DNA of 64,000 bases from a bacterium (GTDB lineage: Bacteria > Gemmatimonadota > Gemmatimonadetes > Longimicrobiales > RSA9), in assembly GCA_003242735.1 (NCBI GenBank), contig QGVH01000006.1, forward strand, positions 94,550-158,549, read 5' to 3'. The notes beneath the pieces are model-generated. The model was not told the DNA's origin. It ran no database searches and was given only the letters and a program-made list of their open reading frames with translations. The position numbers and the translations under genes were made by a program. Numbering within the stretch: position 1 is the first letter of the stretch; each line of letters begins with the position of its first letter. This document shows positions 8,781-18,157 of the stretch, one piece after another.

Positions 8781-10629
8781 TCAGCTTTCCCAGCCGCTGC
8801 GCGACCGCCGCACGGAGGCGCATCTCGGTCAAATAGCACGGCAGCGAGACAGCGGTCAGCGCCTCATCCGACAGCAGCGCGCGGATGTGCTCGTCCGACC
8901 AGCCGGGGGTGCCGCGCAGGAAGTGCGAGCGGATGACCAGCTCGCGCAGCGGCTGCTCCAGCCACTCCCGCACCAGGTCCTCCACCTCTCGCTGCGCCGC
9001 GGGGTTGCCCGCGTACTTCGCGCGCCAGCGCTCGATGTAGCCGGCGAAGACGCGGAAGTCCCGGTTGATGAGCAGGGTGTTGGTCTCCGGGATGTAGCGC
9101 GCTGCGCGCTCGACCACACCGCATTCCGCCTCGCTCACCCACACCACCTCCAGCTCGAGCAACCGGTCCAGGTCCAGCTCGGGCAGCGGCGTGTCACGGT
9201 CGCTGTCGTCGCGCTTCGGCCCCTCGCGCGGCGGCGTGGCCCGCGCCTCGTCGGGCTCCGCCCCACTCCCCGGCGCGCTGCTCCGCGTCGTGGCGGCGTT
9301 CCGCTCTCGGGCGGTGGCAGGGACGTCGTCGCCATCCTGCTTGCCGTTCCGTGAACGGGGATCTGCCTCGAGCGCGAACAGCCGCCGCAGGTTCTCGGCG
9401 CTGTTCCCGCCGATGAACAGCAGGTTGGCCAGCCCCTTCATCCGCTGCTTGAACGCCTCGGTCCGGTCCCGCGCCGAGCGCCCATCCGCCACCTCCTCCA
9501 TCAGCGCCAGGATCTCCGGCGGAAGGTTCTCGCGGAACCGCTCGGCCCACTCGTCCCAAGGCAGCGGCCGGCCGTTCACCAGCAACGCCGTGCGCGCGGT
9601 GTTGGGGACGACGCGGCACCTCCGCGTCACGCGCGGCTCCACATACAGCACCACGCGCTGGTGTCCGACCGCGATGCCGAAGCTCTGGAGCTTCGCCGTG
9701 CCCGCACGGCCCGTGTACAGCTCGTAGAGCTCACCCTGGAACAGCGCGCCCACGTGCCCGCTGGACGGGTACCGGTCCGCCAGCTCCTGCGGCACCTCCT
9801 CCGGCAGGATCCACCAGTGGGCGGTCGCATCCGGAAGGCGCACGCGCCCGCTCGCGCGGCTCACCAGGTCCAGGAAGTGCTTCATCCCGCGCACCGGCCG
9901 CACCCGCGACCGCGGCGTGCCCCAGTGCTCGCGCGCCTTCAGCTCCACCCCTTCGGGGAGCTCGAAGAAGCGACTGTTCAGATAGCGCGTCAGCCAGAGC
10001 GAACGATTCGAATCATCTGCTGCGCCGTCGGGCGGCAGCGTCGTGTCCTCCGACTCGCTCGCGCCCAGCAGCACCACCACCGTGCCGTGCTCCCGGATCA
10101 GCGCCGGCTTGAGCGATGGGGGCGCCGGCGCCCAGTAGGCCTCCTCGCCCGGGCCGCGGCCGAGCCGCTTCAGCCCGTACTGGCCCGTCTCCGGGTTGCG
10201 CCAGAGCCAGACCATCGCGCCTTCGCCCCGCTTCCACGAGAGGTACACGATCCCCGCCGGGTTGCGCGTCGCCGCGGCGATCTTTGCGCCCACGCCGAAG
10301 TTGCCGTCATCGGCCTGCGTTCCGGCGCTGGAGGCCAGGTGGTTGATGTACTCGACCATCTCGGGGCCGGTCATCCCCACCCCCGTGTCCACGATGCACA
10401 GCTTCGCCGCGCCGAACCGGCGGGAGTACACAGGGTCGTGATCCCACGCGACGACGCCGTTGCCGCCGGCCCGCTGCACCGCCTGGATCGCGTTGACCGT
10501 CAGTTCGCGGACGAACTGGTCCGGCGCGCAGTCCCGCCCCAGCCGTTCGAGGAGGAACGACATGTTGCGGACTCTCAGTTCGAGGGTGGGCGCGGCGTGG
10601 GTCGGGCGGGTTTTCGCACCAGCCGGCAT
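8764..10629 (-). CDS. Stand-alone Hsp90-like GHKL ATPase of unknown function
   Basis: A 621-residue soluble protein. The N-terminal GHKL fold is clear. The N-box RELTVNAIQAV (E42, N46) binds Mg-ATP, DTGVGM (81-86) is the G1 box, and GNFGVGAK (109-116) is the G2 lid. A middle domain (about 120-420) and a charged, Pro/Glu-rich linker (about 440-510) lead to a helical C-terminus. There is no histidine-kinase H-box, no MutL or GyrB motif, and no EEVD tail. GCAGGAG sits before ATG 10629, and the long upstream open frame to 11160 overlaps the divergent ABC gene and was rejected. It has no co-directional partner. The family is not recognised; it could be an Hsp90/MORC-like remodelling ATPase. Confidence 0.72.
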   Translation of the reverse strand: MPAGAKTRPTHAAPTLELRVRNMSFLLERLGRDCAPDQFVRELTVNAIQAVQRAGGNGVVAWDHDPVYSRRFGAAKLCIVDTGVGMTGPEMVEYINHLASSAGTQADDGNFGVGAKIAAATRNPAGIVYLSWKRGEGAMVWLWRNPETGQYGLKRLGRGPGEEAYWAPAPPSLKPALIREHGTVVVLLGASESEDTTLPPDGAADDSNRSLWLTRYLNSRFFELPEGVELKAREHWGTPRSRVRPVRGMKHFLDLVSRASGRVRLPDATAHWWILPEEVPQELADRYPSSGHVGALFQGELYELYTGRAGTAKLQSFGIAVGHQRVVLYVEPRVTRRCRVVPNTARTALLVNGRPLPWDEWAERFRENLPPEILALMEEVADGRSARDRTEAFKQRMKGLANLLFIGGNSAENLRRLFALEADPRSRNGKQDGDDVPATARERNAATTRSSAPGSGAEPDEARATPPREGPKRDDSDRDTPLPELDLDRLLELEVVWVSEAECGVVERAARYIPETNTLLINRDFRVFAGYIERWRAKYAGNPAAQREVEDLVREWLEQPLRELVIRSHFLRGTPGWSDEHIRALLSDEALTAVSLPCYLTEMRLRAAVAQRLGKLRPAAA

Positions 10630-10981
10630 GGCGACTCCTGCGACTGTGTTCGGTGTTTCTTCGGCTCGTTGTTCTACACCCGAACGCCGCGCGGGTGCGC
10701 GTCCGGCCGCCCTCGAGCAGCCGCCAAGTGCAAGGCGCTGGCGGGCTTGACGAGTCCCGGGGCCGTTTCTACCGTTTGTTCCGGTTCCGAAACGACGGTT
10801 GCGCTCGACGCGTCGGATTCGCAGTACCGACTCATCGGGTGAGCAGGCCGCGTCGGGCGGTGCGACGCTCGGGGCGGCTTTTCTACGCCCCGTGGCCGGA
10901 GACACGCCAGTTCCACGACCCCGCCCTCGCCCCCGCCCGTTCCCTTGCCCGGGGGCGCCGGGCCGGGGAGGAGGCAAGGGA
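10630..10981 (+). promoter_or_regulatory. Divergent intergenic region with candidate ABC-operon promoter
   Basis: This gap of 352 nt separates the GHKL gene (minus) from the GldA-like operon (plus). TTGACG (10747-10752), 17 nt, then TACCGT (10770-10775) is a possible sigma-70 promoter reading toward the ABC genes. GGAGGAGGCAAGGGA directly precedes ATG 10982. No gene is supported here. Confidence 0.35.
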
Positions 10982-12022
10982 ATGATTTCGGTCGAGTCCG
11001 TCACGAAACGCTTTGGCGCGTTGACGGCGGTGGACGGCGTCAGCTTCGAGGTGCGGCGCGGCGAAGTCGTCGGGTTCCTGGGCCCGAACGGGGCGGGGAA
11101 GACGACGACGATGCGGATGCTGGCCGGCACGCTCCAGCCGGACGCGGGCGCGGTGCTCATGGATGGCCGCCCGATTTCGGAGGACCTGACCGCAGCGCGC
11201 CGGCGGATCGGCTACATGCCGGAGAGCAACGCGCTGTACACCGAGATGCTGGTCAGCGAGTACCTGGACTTCGTGGCGGAGCTGCGTGGGCTGCGGGGCC
11301 CGGACCGGCGCAGCGCGCTGCGGGACGCCGTCGAGCAGACCGGCATCGGCGACGTCTACTACCGTCCGATCGGCCAGCTCTCCAAGGGGTACCGCCAGCG
11401 GGTGGGGCTCGCCGCGGCGATCCTGCACCGTCCGGAGGTGCTGATCCTCGACGAGCCGACGGAGGGGCTGGACCCCAACCAGCGCGTCGAGATCCGGCGG
11501 CTGATCCGTGAGCTGGGGAAGGACCGCACGGTCATCCTGAGCACACACGTGCTGGGCGAGGTGGAAGCGACGTGCAGCCGGCTGCTGATCATCAGCCGTG
11601 GCCGCGTCGCCGCGGACGGCGGCGTGGCGGAGCTGCTGGACCGCGGGCGTGCGGGTGCACGCTACGTGGTCGAGGCCGAGGGCGACGACGTCGTCACCGC
11701 CCTCGCCGCGCTGCCCGGCGTCACGCGGCACAGCAGCGTGCGCGTGGACGGCCGCATGCGCGTGGAGCTGGTGGCGAGCGGCGACACGGATCTGAGGCCG
11801 CTGATCTTCCGCAGCGCGCTGGAGCGCGGCTGGACGCTCTGGGAGCTGCACCGAGAGCGGCAGAGTCTCGAGGAGCTGTTCCGGGAGTTGACAGGCTCCG
11901 CAGAGCCGGGCTCCCAGGCTTCGCGCCGGGACGGGGCATCCAGCCCAGCGCAGCCTAGCGGGCGCGGAGCGCCCGTGGAGCCCGGTGTGGCGGCGTCCGC
12001 CGGAAAGGAGGCCCTGCGATGA
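10982..12022 (+). CDS. ABC transporter ATP-binding protein, GldA-like
   Basis: A 346-residue ATPase of the ABC-2/GldA type. Walker A GPNGAGKTT is at 34-42, signature LSKGYRQR at 133-140, Walker B LILDEPT at 154-160, and a late H-loop in LSTHVLGEVEATC. The C-terminal ~100 residues (after RGRAGARYVVEAEGDDV) form the small regulatory domain of this subfamily, followed by a disordered tail. GGAGG precedes ATG 10982. The stop overlaps the next start (ATGA), so the ATPase is translationally coupled to the fused permease. GldA is known from gliding motility in Bacteroidota, but homologues occur widely without gliding. The substrate here is unknown. Confidence 0.92.
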   Translation: MISVESVTKRFGALTAVDGVSFEVRRGEVVGFLGPNGAGKTTTMRMLAGTLQPDAGAVLMDGRPISEDLTAARRRIGYMPESNALYTEMLVSEYLDFVAELRGLRGPDRRSALRDAVEQTGIGDVYYRPIGQLSKGYRQRVGLAAAILHRPEVLILDEPTEGLDPNQRVEIRRLIRELGKDRTVILSTHVLGEVEATCSRLLIISRGRVAADGGVAELLDRGRAGARYVVEAEGDDVVTALAALPGVTRHSSVRVDGRMRVELVASGDTDLRPLIFRSALERGWTLWELHRERQSLEELFRELTGSAEPGSQASRRDGASSPAQPSGRGAPVEPGVAASAGKEALR

Positions 12023-14274
12023 ACCGCACGTGGATCCTGGCCCGCCGCGAGTTCCGGAGCTACTTCGACCACCCCACCGCATACGTGCTGGTGGTGGCGT
12101 TCCTCGCGCTGGCGCTCTTCTTCGCCTTCCGCGCGCTGTACGCGGGCGGCGTGGCGACGCTGCGCGGGATGTTCTCGCTGCTGCCCTGGCTGCTCGCGGT
12201 TTTCATTCCTGCGATCACGATGCGCTCGCTCGCCGAGGAGCGTCGCAGCGGCACGCTCGAATGGCTGGTCGCGCAGCCGATCACCGAGCTGGACGTCGTG
12301 CTGGGCAAGTTCCTCGGCAACTGGCTGTTCGCCCTGACCGCCCTCGCCGGCACGCTGCCCGCTGCGCTGGGCGTGTGGCTGGTGTCCGAGGCGGACCCGG
12401 GCATCATGGTGGCGCAGTACGTGGGTGCGGCGCTGATGACGGCGCAACTCGTGGCGATCGGGCTGTTCGCATCCAGCGCCACGCGCAACCAGATCACGGC
12501 GTTCATCCTCGCGCTCGCGATCAACTTCGCGCTGGTGCTGATGGGGCTGCCGATCGTGACCCTCGGCCTGCCCGGTCTGCTCGCGGAGGCGGCGCAGCGG
12601 CTGGCGTTGCTGGATCACTTCGACGCGGTGGCGCGGGGCGTGATCGACCTGCGCGACGTCCTGTACTTCGTCTCGATGGCGGGGCTGTTCGTCGCCCTGA
12701 CCTACCTGCTCGTCGCGGGGGAGAGGCTGAGCCCCGCCCGCGGCGCGCTTCGTCGGCTGCGCATCGGGACCGCCGCGCTCGCCGTCGCCGTGCTCGCGTC
12801 GAACCTGCTGGGCGCGCGCATCCACGGCCGGATCGACCTCACGCGCGGCAACCTGTACACGCTGTCCTCGGGCACGAAGCGGGTGCTCAAAGGGCTCGAC
12901 GACGTCGTCACGATCAAGCTCGTGGTCTCGCAGGAGCTGCCGCCGGAGGTCATGCTCACCCTGCGCGACGTGCGCGACCTGTTGGCGGACTATCGGCGCG
13001 CGGCGGACGGGCGGCTGCGCATCGAGGAGCTGCACCCGGACCGCGACACGACGGCGGCGTCGGAGGCGAGCGGTCTCGGCATCCAGCCGATCCAGTTCAA
13101 CGTGCTGCGCGGCGACGAGTTCCAGGTCAAGCGCGGGTGGCTCGGCCTGGCCGTGCTGTACGCGGACAAGCGCGAGGTCATCCCGCTGATCGACCGGACG
13201 GACGACCTCGAGTACCGGCTCACGTCCATGATCGCCGCCCTGACCACGGACCGGAAGCCGCGGCTCGCGTTCCTGTCCGGCTTCGGCGCGCGCTCGATCT
13301 GGGAGTTCGGCGCGTTCCGCGAGGTCGTGCAGCGGCAGTACGACGTGCGCTCCGTCGACATCGAGAACGATACGACGATCGTGCTCTCGCCGGATTCGTT
13401 CGAGGTGGCGGTGCTGGCCGCCCCGCAGCGGCCGCTGGACGCCGCCGCGCTGGACCGGCTCCGCTCGTACCTCGATGCCGGCGGCGCCGCGCTGCTGCTC
13501 CTGGACGGCACGCGGCTCAACCCGCAGATGCCGATGTCCGATCCGGTGTTCACCGGCCTCGATCCGCTGCTGGAGGAGTACGGCGTCCGCCTCGTTTCGT
13601 CGCTGGCGTACGACCTGCGTTCGAACGAGCAGGTCTCGCTCGGCCGGCAGGGGTTCTTCAACGTCATCACGTCGTACCCCTACTGGCCGATCGTCCTGCC
13701 CGCGAGTGACGACCATACGTTGACGCGCGGGCTCAGCGCCCTCAGCCTCGCGTGGGCGTCGCCGCTCGAGATCACGGACAGCGCGCGGGTCCGGCCGCTC
13801 TTCACGACCACCGAGTACGGCGGCCGGCAGCCGGCCGGCACCATCATCGCGCCGGACGTGCCGCCCAACCCGGATCCGTCGGAGCTCGGGCCGCAGATCA
13901 TGGCGGTCGCGGTCGAGCCGCGTGCGGCGGAGGCGGATGGCGAGGTCGCGGGCGCCAGCGAGCGCCGCGGTCGCCTCGTCGTCATCGGCGACGTGGACTT
14001 CCTGCAGGACCGCTTCGTCCAGTCCAATCCGCAGAACCTCGCCTTCGCCGCCAACGCGGTGGACTGGCTCGCGCAGGACGAGGCGCTGATCGCGATCCGC
14101 GCCAAGAACCGCACCCCGCCGCCGCTCGTCTTCGAGACGGACTTCACGCGGGCCGCGCTCAAGTGGGGGAACCTGGTGGGCGTGCCTCTGCTGTTCGTCG
14201 CCTGGGGCACGTCCCGTGTGCTGCGTCGCCGGCGCCTCGCCTCGCGGCGCTGGCAGGAGGAGCTGGCCGCATGA
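12019..14274 (+). CDS. Fused ABC-2 permease and GldG-like auxiliary protein
   Basis: A 751-residue protein joining two units normally encoded separately. Residues ~1-240 are an ABC-2 permease: ILARREFRSYFDHPTAYVLVV, EERRSGTLEWLVAQPITE and six hydrophobic segments. Residues ~250-715 are a GldG/ABC_transp_aux domain: the typical start IDLTRGNLYTLSSGTKRVLKGL, then FLSGFGARSIWEF and LLLLDGTRLNPQMP, closing with VVIGDVDFLQD. A C-terminal membrane segment (GVPLLFVAWGTSRVL) is followed by basic residues. ATGA overlaps on both sides show tight coupling with the ATPase and the DUF4340 gene. The complex sits in the inner membrane with the GldG part periplasmic. Confidence 0.9.
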   Translation: MNRTWILARREFRSYFDHPTAYVLVVAFLALALFFAFRALYAGGVATLRGMFSLLPWLLAVFIPAITMRSLAEERRSGTLEWLVAQPITELDVVLGKFLGNWLFALTALAGTLPAALGVWLVSEADPGIMVAQYVGAALMTAQLVAIGLFASSATRNQITAFILALAINFALVLMGLPIVTLGLPGLLAEAAQRLALLDHFDAVARGVIDLRDVLYFVSMAGLFVALTYLLVAGERLSPARGALRRLRIGTAALAVAVLASNLLGARIHGRIDLTRGNLYTLSSGTKRVLKGLDDVVTIKLVVSQELPPEVMLTLRDVRDLLADYRRAADGRLRIEELHPDRDTTAASEASGLGIQPIQFNVLRGDEFQVKRGWLGLAVLYADKREVIPLIDRTDDLEYRLTSMIAALTTDRKPRLAFLSGFGARSIWEFGAFREVVQRQYDVRSVDIENDTTIVLSPDSFEVAVLAAPQRPLDAAALDRLRSYLDAGGAALLLLDGTRLNPQMPMSDPVFTGLDPLLEEYGVRLVSSLAYDLRSNEQVSLGRQGFFNVITSYPYWPIVLPASDDHTLTRGLSALSLAWASPLEITDSARVRPLFTTTEYGGRQPAGTIIAPDVPPNPDPSELGPQIMAVAVEPRAAEADGEVAGASERRGRLVVIGDVDFLQDRFVQSNPQNLAFAANAVDWLAQDEALIAIRAKNRTPPPLVFETDFTRAALKWGNLVGVPLLFVAWGTSRVLRRRRLASRRWQEELAA

Positions 14275-15221
14275 GTGAGAAGACGCTTCGCATCATCGTC
14301 GGCGTCGCGGTGCTGCTCGTCGCTGCCTACGCGCTCACCGCCATGGTCGGCGGCAGCACCTCCGCCGACCGCGACGGCACGGCGCGCACGCTGGTCCGCG
14401 CCCTCGCCGGCGCGAGCAAGGGCCTCTCGCTCGTCCGCATCGTCGGCCCCGAGCCCGGCGACAGCGTCGAGCTCGTGCGCGGGGACGACGGCACCTGGAC
14501 CGTGAACGGCAGGCCGGCGGACTCCGCGGCCGTGGCGCGCCTCGAGGAGGCGCTCGAGGGCGCCCGGGTCGGTCATCTCGCCGCGACGAACCCGGACAAC
14601 CACAAGCGCCTGGGCGTCGCGGCGGACAGCACCTGGCGCCTCGAGCTGCACCGTGCGAGCCGCGGCGATCCGGTCCGGCTGCTGGTCGGCAACAACGGGC
14701 CCAGCTACCCGAGCGCCTACGTCCGCCTGCCGGACTCCGACGAAGTGTACGTCCTGCTGGGCAACCTCGTGAGCGCGGTGCGCCGTCCCGCGGCGGAGTG
14801 GCGCGACCGTATCGTGGTGCGCGTGGACACCGCGGCGGTGCGGCGCGTCGTCGTCATGCGCGACGAGGAGACGTACGAGCTGCAGCGCGACTCTGCGCGC
14901 TGGGTGGTGGGCGACGCACCGGCCGACTCGGTGACGGTCGGCGACCTGCTGGCGGAGCTCGCGCGGCTCGAGGCGCAGGCGTTCGTGGAGGACACGGTCG
15001 CCCTGGGCGACGGCGTCACGCGCTCCGTCGTCGCGCTGGGCGAGGCCGGCGACACGCTGGCGCTGGTTCGCATCGCCCCGACGGAGCAGAGCTGGACGTG
15101 GCGCGCCACCGCCGCCGGCAAGGCCGCCGCGAAGGGGTTGGGCGAGGACGCGTTCGAGCTGTCGAGCTGGCGGGTGGACCGCATCACGCCGGAGAAGGGG
15201 AAGGTGGCGGGCGGCCAGTGA
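14271..15221 (+). CDS. DUF4340 domain protein
   Basis: A 316-residue protein with one N-terminal membrane anchor (RIIVGVAVLLVAAYALTAMV), a periplasmic DUF4340-type domain with repeated WTVNG-like and LLVGNNGPSYPSAYVRLPDSDEVYVL segments, and no enzyme motif. The start overlaps the upstream stop (ATGA). DUF4340 proteins are regularly found third in GldA-GldFG-type operons, where they are presumed accessory to the transporter. The role is inferred from context only. Confidence 0.85.
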   Translation: MSEKTLRIIVGVAVLLVAAYALTAMVGGSTSADRDGTARTLVRALAGASKGLSLVRIVGPEPGDSVELVRGDDGTWTVNGRPADSAAVARLEEALEGARVGHLAATNPDNHKRLGVAADSTWRLELHRASRGDPVRLLVGNNGPSYPSAYVRLPDSDEVYVLLGNLVSAVRRPAAEWRDRIVVRVDTAAVRRVVVMRDEETYELQRDSARWVVGDAPADSVTVGDLLAELARLEAQAFVEDTVALGDGVTRSVVALGEAGDTLALVRIAPTEQSWTWRATAAGKAAAKGLGEDAFELSSWRVDRITPEKGKVAGGQ

Positions 15222-15602
15222 CGGGGCCGGGCAGCCAGGACCAGCAGTCCTGGACTGCCGCATGAAACGAAAGGCGGTTGCTACCGGCCGCAGCGGGCGT
15301 GAGTCTCGCGATCGTTGCCGGGTCCGGTCCGCGCCGCCTGAATTGTTTGATCATGGGGGCGGCACTGCGTGGATCCCCGACGTGGAGCTGGTCGGTCGCC
15401 CTCGCCCTCCCGTATCAGTCTTGACAGAGGGTCTCCCGAAGTACACCCCTGGAGCGAGCGCCCTTCCGAGGGACGCCCTCGCCGCTGGCCGATTCGTCTG
15501 TACGGGCGACGGTCAACATTGCGCGTGACCCGCCGGGGGAGACGGTCGCTGGAGCCCGCCGTGCGGCATGGGCGAGGGCCGGGGCCGTGCAGGTAAGCGT
15601 GT
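15222..15602 (+). other. Intergenic stretch, no supported gene
   Basis: These 381 nt lie between the DUF4340 gene and the beta-propeller pseudogene. A perfect TTGACA at 15421-15426 has only a weak -10 (TACACC, 15-nt spacing). Open frames across it (for example 15262-15528) give peptides with no recognisable domain. It may be the old promoter region of the dead gene. Confidence 0.4.
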
Positions 15603-16748
15603 GACGGATGTCAGGAGCTGGCTCGTGCGGGCATTGAGTCAGGCGGCATCGCGGCGTCGACGCTCACGATCTCGGCTCGAGGTGTGGACGGACAGGTGCG
15701 CGGGACGGGCATCGACGTCCGGGACAGCAGCGGGATCCGAATCGTCGACAACCGCCTCCAAGACGTTCCCCTCGCAAACCGGCGGGTGTCGGACCGGCCC
15801 GTCACCCGGATCGGCGTCGTTGAGGGCGCTCCTGCCTGTACGACGCCAGCGGCACGCACATCGTGACGGTCGGACGGACAGGTGAGGGGCCGGGCGAGTT
15901 CCGGACCCTCATGGGAATCGGGGCGTTGCCTGCCGACTCGATCCTGGCCTTCGATTGGAACCTCAGACGCGCGTCCGTGTTCGGGCCGGCCGGGGAGTTC
16001 GTCCGCTCTTTCCAGCTGGAGCCCGGCGATGACGGTTTGCCTCGACCGATCGGCGTGATGGGAGGGTCCCTGCTGGTATCTTCTGCCCTGATTTTCGATC
16101 CTTCCAGCCCGGATGGCGTGCATCGAATCACGGCCACCTTGTATCGCTACGATCTCGAGGGTCATCGCCTGGCTACACTGGGTGAGATCCTCGATGCGGA
16201 ACGGTACGTCCGCTCGGACGAGAACGCACCGAGTGTTCGGTTCACGCTCCCCCCTTCGGGAGGAGTACGCGGGTCGCGACCGCTGGCGACCATTTCTTCC
16301 TTGCCCGCCAGTCGACCTACCAGATCGAGCGGTACACGAGCGAGGGGAAGCTCGATCGGCTCGTGCGGAGATCGTTTACGCCGCGGCGCGTCAACCGCGG
16401 GCACATCGATGCGTTCAAGAGAAAGCGACTCGCGAGCCCGGGGGAGCCGCGGAGATCCATCGACGCCCGCCTGCTCGCGGAGGTTCCGTTCCCGGAGACG
16501 TTCCCTCCGCACGGACAGATCCGAGTCGACTCCGAGGGCTACATCTGGGTGCAGGATGATCCGATCCCGGGGGCAGTGAGGAATCGCAGTGGACCGTGTT
16601 CACGCCCACGGGGCGCCTGCTCGGCACGTTGCGCCTCCCACGAAACTTCGAGGTCTTCGAGATCGGTGCGGACTACGTTCTGGGGCTCGCCAGGGACGAC
16701 AACGACGTGGAGACCGTCGAGCTCTATCGGCTGGAACGTTCGAAGTGA
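15603..16748 (+). pseudogene. Six-bladed beta-propeller protein, frameshifted
   Basis: Remnant of a 6-bladed beta-propeller (often lipoprotein) gene whose reading must jump frames at least three times. One frame gives GIDVRDSSGIRIVDN near 15705. After a shift near 15800 another gives GRTGEGPGEFRTLMGIGALP and FAFDWNLRRASVF-like blades from 15836. A C6 run near 16250 switches to GDHFFLARQSTYQIERYTSE and the PRRVNRGHIDAFK helix. A G5 run near 16570 switches again to TVFTPTGRLLGTLRLP, ending ELYRLERSK at 16748. The blade order is intact, so it decayed recently or contains sequencing errors at homopolymers. The 5' boundary is uncertain. Confidence 0.75.
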
Positions 16749-16913
16749 GAGAGGAGCGTCCGTTGCGCGCCTCTCCCCCCAGCGTCCCCTCGATCACGCG
16801 TCCCTCGTGGTTCGAACTCTCCCGCCGCCGCACCGGTGGTCTCCGGTGAGCCGGGCCGGCGCGTCCCCGGAACCCTGTCCAACCATTCCTTCCCTCGGGA
16901 GGGAGGTTCTTGC

Positions 16914-17780
16914 ATGTCGACCCGTCGCGCCCTCATGCGCACTGCCGGGCCGTACGTCGCTGCCGTGCTCGTCGTGGCGGCCGCGGCCCTGGCCATCGAC
17001 ACGCTGGGCGGCGGCAGCCGGCCGCTGGCTCCGAGCCGGATCACCATCACGGCCGACGAATACGTCTTCCTCATGCCCGACACCGTTCCCGCCGGCACCG
17101 CGACGCTGGAGCTGGTCAACCGCGGCGAAGAGCTGCACCACGCCATGCTGATCCGGCTGGACGAGGACAGGACACTCGAGGAGTTGCGGGAGGAGTTGCA
17201 GGCGGCGCTCCAGGCCGGCAGTGAGCCGCGTCCGTGGGTCGTCTTCGCCGGCGGGCCGAACGCGGTGGATCCGGGTGTGAGCGCCAGCGTGACGGTCGCG
17301 CTGGAGCCCGGCCGCTATGCGCTGGTCTGCCTCATCGCTTCGCCGGACGGCGACCTGCACGCGGCGAAGGGGATGATCCGTGAGCTGATCGTGGTCCCCG
17401 CGCACGCCGCGACGGAGACGCCCCCCGCCGATGCCGCCATCGTGCTCTCGGATTACGACTTCGAGTTCTCCACGCAGCTCGCGGCGGGCAGGCACACGCT
17501 GCACGTCCGCAACGATGCGGCGCAGTGGCACGAGATCCAGCTCTTCCGGCTCCATCCCGGCAAGACGGTCGAGGACCTCGAGCGGTGGCTCGCGGCCGGA
17601 GACGGGCCGCCGCCGGGCGCGAGCATCGGCGGCGTGGCCGCGCTCTCGCAGGGCCATGCCAACAACCTCGAGCTGAACCTGCCCCCTGGCGAGTACGCAC
17701 TCGTCTGCTTCCTGCCGGACGCGCGGGACGGCAAGCCCCACTTCGTGCACGGGATGATCGAGGGGTTCACGGTGCAGTAG
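16914..17780 (+). CDS. Exported protein with two cupredoxin-like domains
   Basis: A 288-residue protein with an N-terminal membrane/signal segment (AGPYVAAVLVVAAAALAI). Two homologous ~120-residue halves follow, each starting with a strand such as ITITADEYVFLMPDTVPAGTATLELVN or IVLSDYDFEFSTQLAAGRHTLHVRN. Each half carries a His (EELHHAMLIRL, QWHEIQLFRL) and ends with a GRYALVCLIASPDG or GEYALVCFLPDARDGKPH loop. That pattern of early His plus late Cys...His fits cupredoxin folds; copper binding in the second half is more plausible (C then H). GGGAGG precedes ATG 16914. Possible electron carrier or copper-binding protein; inferred. Confidence 0.68.
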   Translation: MSTRRALMRTAGPYVAAVLVVAAAALAIDTLGGGSRPLAPSRITITADEYVFLMPDTVPAGTATLELVNRGEELHHAMLIRLDEDRTLEELREELQAALQAGSEPRPWVVFAGGPNAVDPGVSASVTVALEPGRYALVCLIASPDGDLHAAKGMIRELIVVPAHAATETPPADAAIVLSDYDFEFSTQLAAGRHTLHVRNDAAQWHEIQLFRLHPGKTVEDLERWLAAGDGPPPGASIGGVAALSQGHANNLELNLPPGEYALVCFLPDARDGKPHFVHGMIEGFTVQ

Positions 17781-18157
17781 CCGCGGACGGGCGCGCGGCC
17801 TTCCCTCGCCGCCACCCCTCCCGGGCCGGGGCGTGGGCGGCGGCGGCAAGGGACGAGGCGCCGCCCAGTCCATGGCGCGGCCGCACGGCAAACGTCCCCG
17901 CCCGCGGTTACACCCGCAGGTCCCCCGCCCGGGGTGACGGCGCGGATGCAGGGCGGTCTCCTGGGTGGAAGGGCGCAGCGGGAGGGGCGCCTCCTCCCCC
18001 GGCCGCGGCTCAGGGGAGGAGCCGGGGTGGAAGGGGCGACCCGGCCTCGCCCGCAGCCGATGGGGCCGCGCGGTTGACTCGCCCGCCCACCCGCCTTACA
18101 TCCCTACGCGGCTGGCGTTTGCCAGCAGGCAGTTCCCGCCCGATACGGAGTGTGTTC
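17781..18157 (+). promoter_or_regulatory. Intergenic region with candidate promoter for the metalloprotease
   Basis: These 377 GC-rich nt are without a gene. TTGACT (18074-18079), 17 nt, TACATC (18097-18102) forms a plausible sigma-70 promoter about 55 nt upstream of the metalloprotease ATG. The proximal part has GC-rich inverted repeats but no clear terminator with a T-run. Confidence 0.4.

Noticed and set aside
15262..15528. 88-codon open frame after the DUF4340 gene
   Set aside because: No ribosome site, no domain, composition unlike neighbouring proteins.
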